Shown here piece after piece: positions 46,147-53,492 of a DNA stretch of 64,000 nt. The DNA comes from Clostridiales bacterium (GTDB taxonomy: Bacteria > Bacillota > Clostridia > Christensenellales > Borkfalkiaceae). Position 1 is the first letter of the stretch, and every line of letters starts with the position of its first letter. The translations under genes were made by a program, and so were the position numbers. The stretch lies in assembly GCA_015055725.1 (NCBI GenBank), contig SVHO01000004.1, positions 20,155 to 84,154 on the forward strand. Reading direction: 5' to 3'. The notes beneath the pieces were generated by a model, which was not told where the DNA came from, made no database searches, and was given only the letters and a program-made list of their open reading frames with translations.

Positions 46147-46658
46147 AGGTATTAAGAACGCAAAAAAACAGCAAAAACTGCATAGTGTGCGGTATGGAAA
46201 ACCCCTTTGGGTTAAAAGCACCTTTTTACGTTTTAGATAACGATAGCGTTGCAAGTGTTTTTTCCTTTCAATTTGAACACCAAAGTTATCCTGACCGCAC
46301 TCACGGCGGTATGATTGCCACTCTGCTTGACGAACTTATGGGCAGAGCTCTTTGGATTAACGAACCCGAAACTTTCGGTGTGACGACGACTATGAACGTC
46401 ACCTATCGCAAGCCCGTGCCGTACGGAACAAAATTAAAGGCGCGCGGATATATAACTCACAATTCAAAAATTGGCTTTTCAGCGCAAGGCGAAATTTACG
46501 ATATGAACGGCAACTTGCTTGCGCAAGCCAATGCAAGATATCTAAAAATGTCGTTTAATAGGGCGTTTGGTGAAGGGCATAACGTTCACGAAGAAATGTG
46601 CTATGAAATGCCAATGGATTTAGACGAAATTGATTTTCCAGAGAAAACAAACGTATAA
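46143..46658 (+). CDS. PaaI-like hotdog-fold thioesterase
   Basis: A 171-residue hotdog protein of the PaaI/YbgC-like 4HBT superfamily. The central helix motif THGGMIATLLDELMGRAL has the catalytic Asp/Glu, followed by beta strands (MNVTYRKPVPYGTKLKARGY). The N-terminal CIVCGMENPFGL is found in a subgroup of these thioesterases and might bind metal. It overlaps the GDPD gene by four bases, suggesting joint turnover of lipid intermediates. The acyl-thioester substrate is unknown. Confidence 0.88.
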   Translation: MKVLRTQKNSKNCIVCGMENPFGLKAPFYVLDNDSVASVFSFQFEHQSYPDRTHGGMIATLLDELMGRALWINEPETFGVTTTMNVTYRKPVPYGTKLKARGYITHNSKIGFSAQGEIYDMNGNLLAQANARYLKMSFNRAFGEGHNVHEEMCYEMPMDLDEIDFPEKTNV

Positions 46659-46663
46659 AACTT

Positions 46664-46694
46664 GGCAGTTGCATAAAGCAACTGCCTTTTTTAT
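46664..46694 (+). terminator. Terminator after the GDPD-thioesterase operon
   Basis: GGCAGTTGC and GCAACTGCC form a 9-bp stem around ATAAA, followed by TTTTTTTAT. Confidence 0.92.
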
Positions 46695-46698
46695 ATAA

Positions 46699-46899
46699 TC
46701 AAACGTCTAATTCAGGTGGCACGTCAATTTGGTCTGAAACGTATTTACCGTTTTTCTTTCTTTGGCGCACACACTCACTGAGTAAATATTCTATTTGCCC
46801 GTTAATAGACCTAAAATCATCTTCCGCCCAAGATGCAATTGCATCGTATAATTTTGCCGACACACGCAAGGGAATTTGTTTTTTATCTTTATCGTTCAT
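46699..46899 (-). CDS. Arc-like ribbon-helix-helix DNA-binding protein
   Basis: A 66-residue protein with an Arc/MetJ-type fold. A short beta strand (QIPLRVSAKLYDAI) is followed by two helices (IASWAEDDFRSINGQIEYLLSECVRQ), the usual RHH pattern in which strand residues enter the major groove of paired half-sites. It begins one base after the SPFH stop codon (TGAGATG), so the two are co-translated. A pair of TGATATCA palindromes at the promoter of this operon is a natural target for autoregulation. A toxin-antitoxin role is unlikely because the partner is a full-length SPFH protein. Confidence 0.85.
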   Translation of the reverse strand: MNDKDKKQIPLRVSAKLYDAIASWAEDDFRSINGQIEYLLSECVRQRKKNGKYVSDQIDVPPELDV

Positions 46900-46900
46900 C

Positions 46901-47926
46901 TCAATATAAACTTCCAGAATTTACTATAGGCTGTGCATCTTTATTCCCGCAAAGAACAACTAAAAGATTTGAAACCATTGCAGCCTTTCTTTCTTCATCA
47001 AGATTAACGATTTCTTTTTCGCTTAATTTTTCAAGAGCCATTTCAACCATACCGACAGCGCCGTCAACAATCATTTTTCTTGCGTCAATTATTGCTGATG
47101 CTTGTTGGCGTTGCAACATAACCGCAGCAATTTCAGGGGCATATGCAAGATAAGTTATGCGCGCTTCAATAATTTCTATTCCTGCTTCTTGAACTCGGCT
47201 TTGAATTTCATCTTTAATCCTTTGAGCAACAACTTCACTCGAACCCCTTAAACTGCCTTCATCAGCAACACCATCTCCCGTTGTGTCAACACCTTGCGCA
47301 ACGTCATAAGGATAAATTCTAACGATATTACGAAGCGCAGCGTCACATTGAAGTGAAAGATACTCTTTATAATTATCAACGTTAAACACTGCTTTTGCAG
47401 TATCAACAACTTTCCACATAACCGCGATTCCAATTTCTATCGGATTACCTAAACAATCGTTAATTTTTTGACGGCTATTATTAAGCGTCATAATCTTCAA
47501 TGAAATTTTATTTACACTGCCATTATATTTTAAATTTTTATTTAATAACTCAACTGCAACGTTTTCACGCTCACCACTAACGTCACCACTTTGATTAAGC
47601 CTTGTTTTTGAGGCAGGGTTAACGCTAACACAAAAAGGATTAACCATATAAAAGCCATCACCTTTTAACGTTCCAACATATTTGCCGAATAAGGTTAAAA
47701 CAAGCGCTTCTTGTGGTTTCAATATTTTAAGCCCAACGTATGGCACCCAACCAATGCTAATCCATATTATACCAACAACAAAAGCGACAATAGATAAAAT
47801 ATCAGTTCTTGTTTCAATCAATATCGCACCATATACGAAAACGCCAATTCCCACAAGATATGCTAAACTTATTAAAACAAGCCAAAACATACCATTTTTC
47901 TTATTACATAAAATCTTTTCTTGCAT
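46901..47926 (-). CDS. SPFH/band 7 domain membrane protein
   Basis: A 341-residue SPFH protein (stomatin/prohibitin/flotillin superfamily). Two N-terminal hydrophobic segments (about 14-38 and 43-66) are followed by a band-7 domain of about 200 residues (KPQEALVLTLFGKYVGTLKG to EARITYLAYAPEIA). A helical C-terminal stretch (AVMLQRQQASAIIDARKMIV) is typical of oligomerisation. Such proteins scaffold membrane microdomains. The partner is the Arc-like gene just downstream. A strong promoter with overlapping palindromes precedes it. Confidence 0.92.
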   Translation of the reverse strand: MQEKILCNKKNGMFWLVLISLAYLVGIGVFVYGAILIETRTDILSIVAFVVGIIWISIGWVPYVGLKILKPQEALVLTLFGKYVGTLKGDGFYMVNPFCVSVNPASKTRLNQSGDVSGERENVAVELLNKNLKYNGSVNKISLKIMTLNNSRQKINDCLGNPIEIGIAVMWKVVDTAKAVFNVDNYKEYLSLQCDAALRNIVRIYPYDVAQGVDTTGDGVADEGSLRGSSEVVAQRIKDEIQSRVQEAGIEIIEARITYLAYAPEIAAVMLQRQQASAIIDARKMIVDGAVGMVEMALEKLSEKEIVNLDEERKAAMVSNLLVVLCGNKDAQPIVNSGSLY

Positions 47927-47947
47927 AATTACTCTCCATTATTTATA

Positions 47948-47966
47948 TGATATCAAAATGATATCA
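47948..47966. promoter_or_regulatory. Candidate operator: two TGATATCA palindromes 11 bp apart
   Basis: TGATATCA occurs at 47948-47955 and again at 47959-47966, each self-complementary, with an 11-bp centre-to-centre distance (one helical turn). The second copy overlaps the -10 box of the SPFH promoter. The spacing suits cooperative binding by RHH dimers such as the Arc-like protein encoded in the same operon. Confidence 0.65.
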
Positions 47967-47986
47967 CATTTTTTTTATAATGTCAA
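47958..47986 (-). promoter_or_regulatory. Promoter of the SPFH-Arc operon
   Basis: A perfect TTGACA (47981-47986) and TATCAT (47958-47963) are 17 bases apart. The -10 box lies inside one of the TGATATCA palindromes. Confidence 0.8.
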
Positions 47987-48054
47987 TTATTATTAACACT
48001 TTTTTTCCCTCTTTTCATATTATACACTGTGACACAAAGGAGGAATTTTTTTAT

Positions 48055-48825
48055 ATGTGTTGTCTTTTTGGCAATAATAACTGCAACTGCAATTGTAATA
48101 ACAATCGCCCTAACACGGTGTTTATCCGTGGTCCTATCGGTCCTACGGGCGCAAGTGGTGCAAGGGGTCCACAGGGTCCACAAGGCCCCGTTGGTCCTAT
48201 AGGTCCTCAAGGTCCCACGGGTGCAACGGGTGCAACTGGTGCAAGGGGTCCACAAGGGCCACAAGGTCCTGCCGGTCCTATAGGTCCTCAAGGTCCCACG
48301 GGTGCAACGGGCGCGACTGGTGCAATCGGTCCACAAGGGCCACAAGGTCCTGTTGGCCCTACCGGTGCTACTGGTGCAACTGGCCCTATCGGCCCTGTTG
48401 GTCCTACGGGCGCAACGGGTCCTGTCGGTCCGCAAGGGCCTGCTGGTTTAGGCGACGCTCTTTACGCATGTTCTGGCGCTCAAACGGTTGATGCAGATGC
48501 AATTATACCTATTGCACTAATATCTTCTACGCCCGACACTTCTATAAGCGTTTTAGATAACGCAGTGACTTTGAGTGAAGACGGGGTTTATTTGGTTTCA
48601 TATTTTTCTTCGGGTGACGTTCCCGCTGGTGACTTTGTGACTTCGCTTTACCTTAACGGAAGTGCTTTAACTGACGAAACAATTGTTCAATCAAACGGCG
48701 CGGGTGCTGGAAGTAAAACCATCGTTATAGACGCGACGGCTGGCGACGAGTTATCACTTTATAACACTTCGGCAAGGCCGTCAACTTTAACTGGTGCTTC
48801 GATAACGGTTGTTAAACTTGTATAG
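48055..48825 (+). CDS. Collagen-like protein with Gly-X-Y repeats and BclA/C1q-like C-terminal domain
   Basis: A 256-residue protein. It has a short Cys/Asn-rich head ([16 protein letters not shown]) and 35 uninterrupted Gly-X-Y triplets (residues 26-130) dominated by GPQ, GPT, GAT and GPV. The 124-residue tail is beta-rich ([28 protein letters not shown]), resembling the trimerising BclA-C/C1q-TNF-like heads of exosporium collagens. The frame extends upstream to 47980, but the ATG at 48055 has AAGGAGG at 48037-48043 and gives a sensible head. No signal peptide is visible. That fits spore-surface or mother-cell proteins better than Sec export, but spore location is inference. Confidence 0.9.
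   Translation: MCCLFGNNNCNCNCNNNRPNTVFIRGPIGPTGASGARGPQGPQGPVGPIGPQGPTGATGATGARGPQGPQGPAGPIGPQGPTGATGATGAIGPQGPQGPVGPTGATGATGPIGPVGPTGATGPVGPQGPAGLGDALYACSGAQTVDADAIIPIALISSTPDTSISVLDNAVTLSEDGVYLVSYFSSGDVPAGDFVTSLYLNGSALTDETIVQSNGAGAGSKTIVIDATAGDELSLYNTSARPSTLTGASITVVKLV
48166..48327 (+). repeat. Two tandem 81-bp units inside the collagen-like region
   Basis: Residues 38-64 and 65-91 are near-identical 27-residue blocks (GPQGPQGP, then [17 protein letters not shown] plus R or I), and a third block starts the same way before diverging. The DNA is also highly similar, so this segment could gain or lose units by slippage or recombination. Confidence 0.85.
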
Positions 48826-48843
48826 TTTTTCTTCTTATAACCT

Positions 48844-48882
48844 AAAAACGACCACGGTATTACTTACCGTGGTCGTTTGTTA
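48844..48882. terminator. Bidirectional terminator between the collagen-like gene and araM
   Basis: A 13-bp perfect stem (AACGACCACGGTA/TACCGTGGTCGTT) with a five-base loop, followed by TGTTATTTT on the plus strand and TTTTTAGG on the minus strand. Confidence 0.9.
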
Positions 48883-48890
48883 TTTTAACG

Positions 48891-50138
48891 TTATTCAATC
48901 ATATTAGATAGGCGTCTAAGTGACATACGTCTACGCATAAAGGGATGATATTTAAGCCCTTCTTGTTCAAGTTCTTTTGAAACTTCAATTTCTTCACAAG
49001 TGGTGGCGCACCCTGCCCTTTTCATAGCGTCTAAAATTTGCTCATAACTTGGAACGGACGCTATAATTTCTCTTATTTTATCCCAATTTTCTTGTATTGT
49101 TTTGGGGTCGATAGAGTCTGTTATCGTATCGGGAGTGTTGAGTTTAATAACTTCGTCTTTAAGGTCGCCGTAATGCAAATAAACGTCTTCCCAGTCAACC
49201 ACTTCTCTTTTGGCTTTAACTTTCTTTTTTTGATATAGTTTAGAATACTCTTTCATAATAAGCAAGGTTGCAACCCCCACTTTTTTACCGTGAAAATCTG
49301 AAAGTTTTCCGTCAAGCAATTTTTTGCACTCCCAAAAGTGTGAAAGAATATGTTCCGTTCCACTTGCTGGGCGAGAGTTTTGAACGAAGCTCATACCTAT
49401 CCCCGTAAGCAACAAGGCTTCTAAAACGGCTGTTGCACTCTCTTCGTCACAAAGCGTGATTTTATCTGCAAGCGACATTATTTTATCAGTTGCTTGCCTT
49501 GTTAAATTAGCAATCTTTTCGCAATAATATTCGCCCGTTATTAGCGCAGAAACTTGCCAGTCTATAAGGCCAACGTATTTGCCCACCATGTCGCCGAAAC
49601 CCGCACTCTTTAAGTATGCAGGCGCATTTGCTAAAATCTTAGTGTCAGCAATAACTACTTCTGGCGACTTTGCCCCGTAAGTAATCTTAAAATTACCGTT
49701 AGTTAAAGGGGCGCAATAAGATGCAAACCCATCCATACTCGGCGCAGTTGCAAAAATGCAAAGGGGTTTATTTAGTTCACTACAAGCCTTTCTACATATA
49801 TCGTTAAGTGAACCCGTTCCAACCGAAATCACGCCGTCACAATCGATAAGCAACTCGTTGATAACCTTAACCTGTTCTACAGTTGCTTCTCTTAAATTAT
49901 CGTAAATCTTAAACTTAACGTTAAATCCATTTAACGCTTCTAAAATGCCGTCAGACGCTTTTAACGTGTTTTGGTCGGCAACTAAAAGCAAATTTTTATC
50001 AAAACCGTTGCGAATCAAAATCTCGCCAACGTCTTTTGTTATTCCGCTACCTATAGAAACTTCTTGAAGCGACGTTTGGTGTTTATGCCCGCAAGCGCAA
50101 TTTTCAAATTCTTTTTTAATTTTTTCTAAATCAAACAT
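48891..50138 (-). CDS. araM: sn-Glycerol-1-phosphate dehydrogenase (AraM family)
   Basis: A 415-residue iron-containing alcohol dehydrogenase-like protein of the AraM/EgsA family, which reduces dihydroxyacetone phosphate to sn-glycerol 1-phosphate with NAD(P)H. Nucleotide-binding GVISVGTGSLNDICR, APSMDGFASYCAP and the metal-ligand segment ASGTEHILSHFWE are present. The N-terminal CACGHKH is shared by many clostridial AraM proteins. AGGGAA precedes the ATG, 16 bases after the upstream lipoprotein gene. In Bacillus the product feeds PcrB-type ether lipid synthesis; no PcrB is seen here. Confidence 0.9.
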   Translation of the reverse strand: MFDLEKIKKEFENCACGHKHQTSLQEVSIGSGITKDVGEILIRNGFDKNLLLVADQNTLKASDGILEALNGFNVKFKIYDNLREATVEQVKVINELLIDCDGVISVGTGSLNDICRKACSELNKPLCIFATAPSMDGFASYCAPLTNGNFKITYGAKSPEVVIADTKILANAPAYLKSAGFGDMVGKYVGLIDWQVSALITGEYYCEKIANLTRQATDKIMSLADKITLCDEESATAVLEALLLTGIGMSFVQNSRPASGTEHILSHFWECKKLLDGKLSDFHGKKVGVATLLIMKEYSKLYQKKKVKAKREVVDWEDVYLHYGDLKDEVIKLNTPDTITDSIDPKTIQENWDKIREIIASVPSYEQILDAMKRAGCATTCEEIEVSKELEQEGLKYHPFMRRRMSLRRLSNMIE

Positions 50139-50154
50139 ACTTTTCCCTAAGTTT

Positions 50155-51147
50155 TTATATCCTTTTATCAGTTATAATTTCCACACCGCCCGCGCTATCA
50201 ACTTGAACTGAAATCGTTCCGTAAACGTCCGTTCTCCACAAATTATAGTTCGGGTTAGCAAAATTAAGCCTATCTAAAACGTCACGGTTGGGGTGTTGAT
50301 AATTATTATCGCCGTGCAAAGAAATAACTGCGTGCTTTGGCTTTAACACGCCTAAAAAATTACTTCCACTCGAATCGTTTGAACCGTGATGCCCAACTTT
50401 AAGAAAATCCACGTTTTCTAAATCAACGTTAACCCCTAAACTGTTATAAAAGAGTTTATTTGTGTGTGCGTTTTCTATTGCAATTTCTTCTTGCGCGATA
50501 GGTGCGTCACCCGTGAAAACAAATTTAACCCCGCGCGACTCAATATATATTATTGGCGAAAGGGCGTTTGAAAGGTTTGCCGTTGGTGACGGACTGCTTA
50601 AAAAATCATCATAACTGCTATCGTTTAACTGGGCAGGGTTTGGCGACAAAAAAGCAAAGCCGTAATCATCACCTCTTTCGCAAATAAAACTGCTAGAAGT
50701 TGTAATCTCAACTTGCTTTTCGTTTAATAGCGTTTGCGCACAAGAAAAGGTTGGATAAAGCAACGCGTGTTCGCCCGTTTGTGGCAAATACGCCTTTTTA
50801 ACGTTAAAATTATTTATGATAGAAAGGGCGTTTCCCGTGTGGTCGGAATCAGGGTGAGTTAAAACCAAATAATCTACGTTTTTCACGCCGTAATCTTTCA
50901 AAAAGCCAACTATAAACTCAGATAAGTCTTCGTCTTTTTCAGCGCAATCGATAAGCATATTTTTACCGTCGGAAAAGCGAATAAAAATGCAGTCACCCTG
51001 TCCAACGTCAAGAAAATGCACGGAAAAGCCGTCAAATATCTCTCTTTCACTCTTTTTGTGCAAAGATTTTGGTGAACAAGCAACAAAGAAAATCAGACAC
51101 AAAAAAATCGCCAAAATTTGCACGAAAATTTTTCTTTTGTTTTTCAT
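50155..51147 (-). CDS. ComEC-like metallo-beta-lactamase-fold lipoprotein
   Basis: A 330-residue secreted or anchored hydrolase. The N-terminus (KNKRKIFVQILAIFLCLIFFVAC) is a signal peptide ending in a lipobox-like FVAC. The metallo-beta-lactamase domain carries LDVGQGDCIFI, the metal ligands in LTHPDSDHTGN, FTGDAP and VGHHGSNDSSG. This matches the free-standing relatives of the ComEC C-terminal nuclease domain. The frame extends back to a GTG at 51192, but the ATG at 51147, four bases after the patatin stop, places the signal peptide correctly. It probably cleaves nucleic acid or a phosphodiester outside the membrane. Confidence 0.85.
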   Translation of the reverse strand: MKNKRKIFVQILAIFLCLIFFVACSPKSLHKKSEREIFDGFSVHFLDVGQGDCIFIRFSDGKNMLIDCAEKDEDLSEFIVGFLKDYGVKNVDYLVLTHPDSDHTGNALSIINNFNVKKAYLPQTGEHALLYPTFSCAQTLLNEKQVEITTSSSFICERGDDYGFAFLSPNPAQLNDSSYDDFLSSPSPTANLSNALSPIIYIESRGVKFVFTGDAPIAQEEIAIENAHTNKLFYNSLGVNVDLENVDFLKVGHHGSNDSSGSNFLGVLKPKHAVISLHGDNNYQHPNRDVLDRLNFANPNYNLWRTDVYGTISVQVDSAGGVEIITDKRI

Positions 51148-51151
51148 TTGT

Positions 51152-51964
51152 TTATTTTTTAACTTTACCGTATGAAAGTTTCTTAATATCACTTTTTATT
51201 TTGTCCATATATGAAAGGGCTTCTTGATAGCCTATATCATACATTTGATTGCCAGAACCTATTGAAACGGATGAATAATCGTTTAGGTTAGGGTGCAACA
51301 TAACGTCACTAAACTCATATCCCTTCGCCTTAGGGTTTTCAACCTTAGATATATAGGTTGGAAAAATTTTTGAAAGCAAATTTGATTTAGATGACTTTGT
51401 TGAAAGGTCAATACCTATAACGTAATCCGCACCCATTTGTTTAACTAAATCGGCAGGGATAGAGTTAGTATACGCTCCGTCAATATATCTAACTCCGTTT
51501 ATAACGACAGGTTTAAAAAAGGGTGGAATACTGCTCGACGCGCAAAGCGCGCGCGCAACGCTTCCACTATCGAAAACGTGCTCTTCACCACTTTCAAGCT
51601 CGGTTGCAACTGCCTTAAAAGGCTTTTTCATTTCTTCAAAATTTAGCGAGCCTATTTCCCTATCTATCACCTTAAACATACCTGACGAATCCATTCTAAT
51701 CATAAAAAGATTTTTGATGTCGTCAATATCAATGCGTTTAAGAAGTTCTCCAATATCGGTTGAAGTATAGCCTTCTGCAACGAACGCACCTATTATACTG
51801 CCGATGCTCGTGCCGGCAATAACGTCAAACTCAATGCCGTTTTCTTCAAACGCTTTAAGCGCGCCAAGATGAGCAAACCCCTTTGCCCCGCCAGAGCCAA
51901 GCGCAAGCCCGATTTTGATTTTTTTAGGTTTATTTCTTCTAAAAAGCCAACTAAAAAAGCCCAT
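51152..51964 (-). CDS. Patatin-like phospholipase (RssA/NTE family)
   Basis: A 270-residue patatin-like acyl hydrolase with the Ser-Asp dyad. The oxyanion segment is LGSGGAKGFAHLG, the nucleophile elbow is AGTSIGS (Ser near 53) and the Asp lies in YIDGAYTNSIP near 165. The basic N-terminus (FSWLFRRNKPKK) may touch the membrane; there is no signal peptide. It is followed four bases later by the ComEC-like lipoprotein gene. Such enzymes release fatty acids from phospholipids; the precise substrate is unknown. Confidence 0.92.
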   Translation of the reverse strand: MGFFSWLFRRNKPKKIKIGLALGSGGAKGFAHLGALKAFEENGIEFDVIAGTSIGSIIGAFVAEGYTSTDIGELLKRIDIDDIKNLFMIRMDSSGMFKVIDREIGSLNFEEMKKPFKAVATELESGEEHVFDSGSVARALCASSSIPPFFKPVVINGVRYIDGAYTNSIPADLVKQMGADYVIGIDLSTKSSKSNLLSKIFPTYISKVENPKAKGYEFSDVMLHPNLNDYSSVSIGSGNQMYDIGYQEALSYMDKIKSDIKKLSYGKVKK

Positions 51965-51974
51965 TATCCACCAT

Positions 51975-52604
51975 TTAATCCTTGTTTTCAGTTTTTTGTT
52001 TTGAAACTTTAACTATCAAAACGATTAAGAATATAACTGCAAGCGCAAACAATCCATAAAGAATATAATCAAGCGCGATTATAGACCAAATCACCATGCA
52101 AAGTTGGGCAAGCCCCGCTATAATAAGCCCTGCAACTAAGTTGCCGATAATTACGGGCAAAATTGCGTCTCTAAACCTTAAATTTAGAAAAACTGCTATT
52201 GCCGTTCCCGTCCAAACGCCCGTCATAGGCAACGGGATTGCAACGAAAATAAACACGCCGAGTTGTTTTAAAAGCGTTAAACTTAATTTGGAACTTTTTC
52301 CCTTTTCTTGTTGACTTTTTAACGCAGTATCCGCCTTTTCAACACAATAATTTTCGGCTTTTACGGCAAGTTTTGAGATGAACTTTATTTTTTTGAGCAA
52401 GTTCAATAAAGGCTTTAACAAAAAATAAATCGGGAAAAACACTAAGGTTGAACCAAGATAAGCAAGCGCAAACGACTCTAAAAAGCCCATTCCCACGCCA
52501 CGCGCAAAAACTATCCCGCCTTTAAGTTCTATAAGCGGAAAAAAAGACATAACTAAGGTCGCAAAAAAATCATTACCTATAAGCGATGAAATAAATTGTA
52601 CCAT
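51975..52604 (-). CDS. Small multi-drug export protein family (COG2426) membrane protein
   Basis: A 209-residue integral membrane protein with about five hydrophobic segments. It has the family pattern FFPLIELKGGIVFARGVGMGF near the N-terminus and IPLPMTGVWTGTAIAVFLNL in the middle, both matching the Sm_multidrug_ex family. That name rests on weak evidence and the transported molecule is not known. It lies first in the operon with patatin, the ComEC-like lipoprotein and AraM. No strong ribosome site is visible before the ATG. Confidence 0.85.
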   Translation of the reverse strand: MVQFISSLIGNDFFATLVMSFFPLIELKGGIVFARGVGMGFLESFALAYLGSTLVFFPIYFLLKPLLNLLKKIKFISKLAVKAENYCVEKADTALKSQQEKGKSSKLSLTLLKQLGVFIFVAIPLPMTGVWTGTAIAVFLNLRFRDAILPVIIGNLVAGLIIAGLAQLCMVIWSIIALDYILYGLFALAVIFLIVLIVKVSKQKTENKD

Positions 52605-52619
52605 TTCGCACCAAAAATA

Positions 52620-52648
52620 TTGTTTTTTTTATTAAATATCAGTATAAT
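52620..52648 (+). promoter_or_regulatory. Promoter of the TtcA-like gene
   Basis: TTGTTT (52620-52625) and a perfect TATAAT (52643-52648) are 17 bases apart. Confidence 0.6.
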
Positions 52649-52667
52649 GTAAATAATGAAAAAAATC

Positions 52668-52690
52668 AACTAAATAAATATTATTTAGTT
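52668..52690 (+). other. AT-rich inverted repeat in the TtcA-like gene leader
   Basis: AACTAAATAA and TTATTTAGTT are perfect 10-base inverted arms around ATA, located between the predicted transcript start and the AGGG ribosome site. It could be a weak mRNA hairpin or an operator. Confidence 0.6.
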
Positions 52691-52702
52691 TAGGGTTTAG
52701 TT

Positions 52703-53446
52703 ATGACAACGCAAAAAATGTTATCGGTTATGCGAAAAGGCATAACCCAATATCAACTTATCCGTGACGGCGACAAAATTGCCGTGGGTGTTTCAGGTGG
52801 AAAAGACAGCGTGACGCTTTTAAAACTTTTAGCCGAATATAGGCGATTTTCCCCCGAAAAATTCGACCTTATCGCTATTTCAATAGACCTAAATTTTCCC
52901 CAAGCGAAAACGGATTTTACACCCATTAAAGAACTTTGTGAGAGCCTTAACGTTGAATATCACGTTGAAAAAACGGATATAGGAACTATCGTTTTTGACG
53001 TTAGGAAAGAATCTAATCCCTGCGCATTATGTTCAAAAATGCGCAAAGGCGCGTTAAATAGCGTTGCAAAAGAAAAAGGGTGCAACAAAGTTGCGTTAGG
53101 GCATCACAGAGACGATATGATTGACACTATGATGCTTTCTCTTTTATACGAAGGCAGGCTTTCAACCTTTGCCCCAAAAAGTTATTTAGATAAAATAGAT
53201 TTAACCCTAATTAGACCTATGATTATGGTAAAGGAAACTGACGTTATCTCTTATTCTAAAACCTTGCCCGTGGTTAAAAGTTGTTGCCCCGCAAACAAAC
53301 TGACAAAGCGTGAATACGTTAAAGACCTTATTTCGTCAATCGGAAAAGATATCCCAGAAGTTAGAGATATGATGTTTACCGCGCTTATTCACCCCGAACG
53401 CTATAACCTTTTCGACAAGTTTGAAAAGGACGTAGATAGATTATAA
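52703..53446 (+). CDS. TtcA family tRNA 2-thiolation enzyme
   Basis: A 247-residue PP-loop ATPase of the TtcA/TtuA group. SGGKDS near residue 31 is the pyrophosphate-binding loop. CALC near 107 and the later SCC pair near 192 supply cysteines for an iron-sulphur cluster. GHHRDDMIDTMMLSLLYEGRLSTF is the conserved TtcA block. TtcA makes 2-thiocytidine at tRNA position 32 in enterobacteria; in Clostridia the target may differ. Single gene with its own promoter and terminator. Confidence 0.88.
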   Translation: MTTQKMLSVMRKGITQYQLIRDGDKIAVGVSGGKDSVTLLKLLAEYRRFSPEKFDLIAISIDLNFPQAKTDFTPIKELCESLNVEYHVEKTDIGTIVFDVRKESNPCALCSKMRKGALNSVAKEKGCNKVALGHHRDDMIDTMMLSLLYEGRLSTFAPKSYLDKIDLTLIRPMIMVKETDVISYSKTLPVVKSCCPANKLTKREYVKDLISSIGKDIPEVRDMMFTALIHPERYNLFDKFEKDVDRL

Positions 53447-53465
53447 TCACAAGCAACAAAAATTA

Positions 53466-53492
53466 AACGCCGTCATAAGACGGCGTTTTTTT
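53466..53492. terminator. Terminator between the TtcA-like and Wzz-like genes
   Basis: AACGCCGTC and GACGGCGTT form a 9-bp stem around ATAA. T-tracts flank both sides, so it can serve both convergent genes. Confidence 0.9.

Noticed and set aside
46699..46899. Antitoxin of a toxin-antitoxin pair
   Set aside because: The partner gene is a 341-residue band-7 membrane protein, not a small toxin.
47983..48435. Arg/Thr-rich open frame on the minus strand across the collagen-like gene
   Set aside because: It is the mirror of the Gly-X-Y codons; composition is low-complexity and no ribosome site supports it.
48130..48444. Possible CRISPR-like repeat array
   Set aside because: The periodicity is 9 bases (Gly-X-Y codons) and 81 bases, inside a coding frame, with no unique spacers.
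48891..50138. AraM as evidence of archaeal DNA
   Set aside because: The AraM family is common in Bacillota, and all neighbours are bacterial in type.
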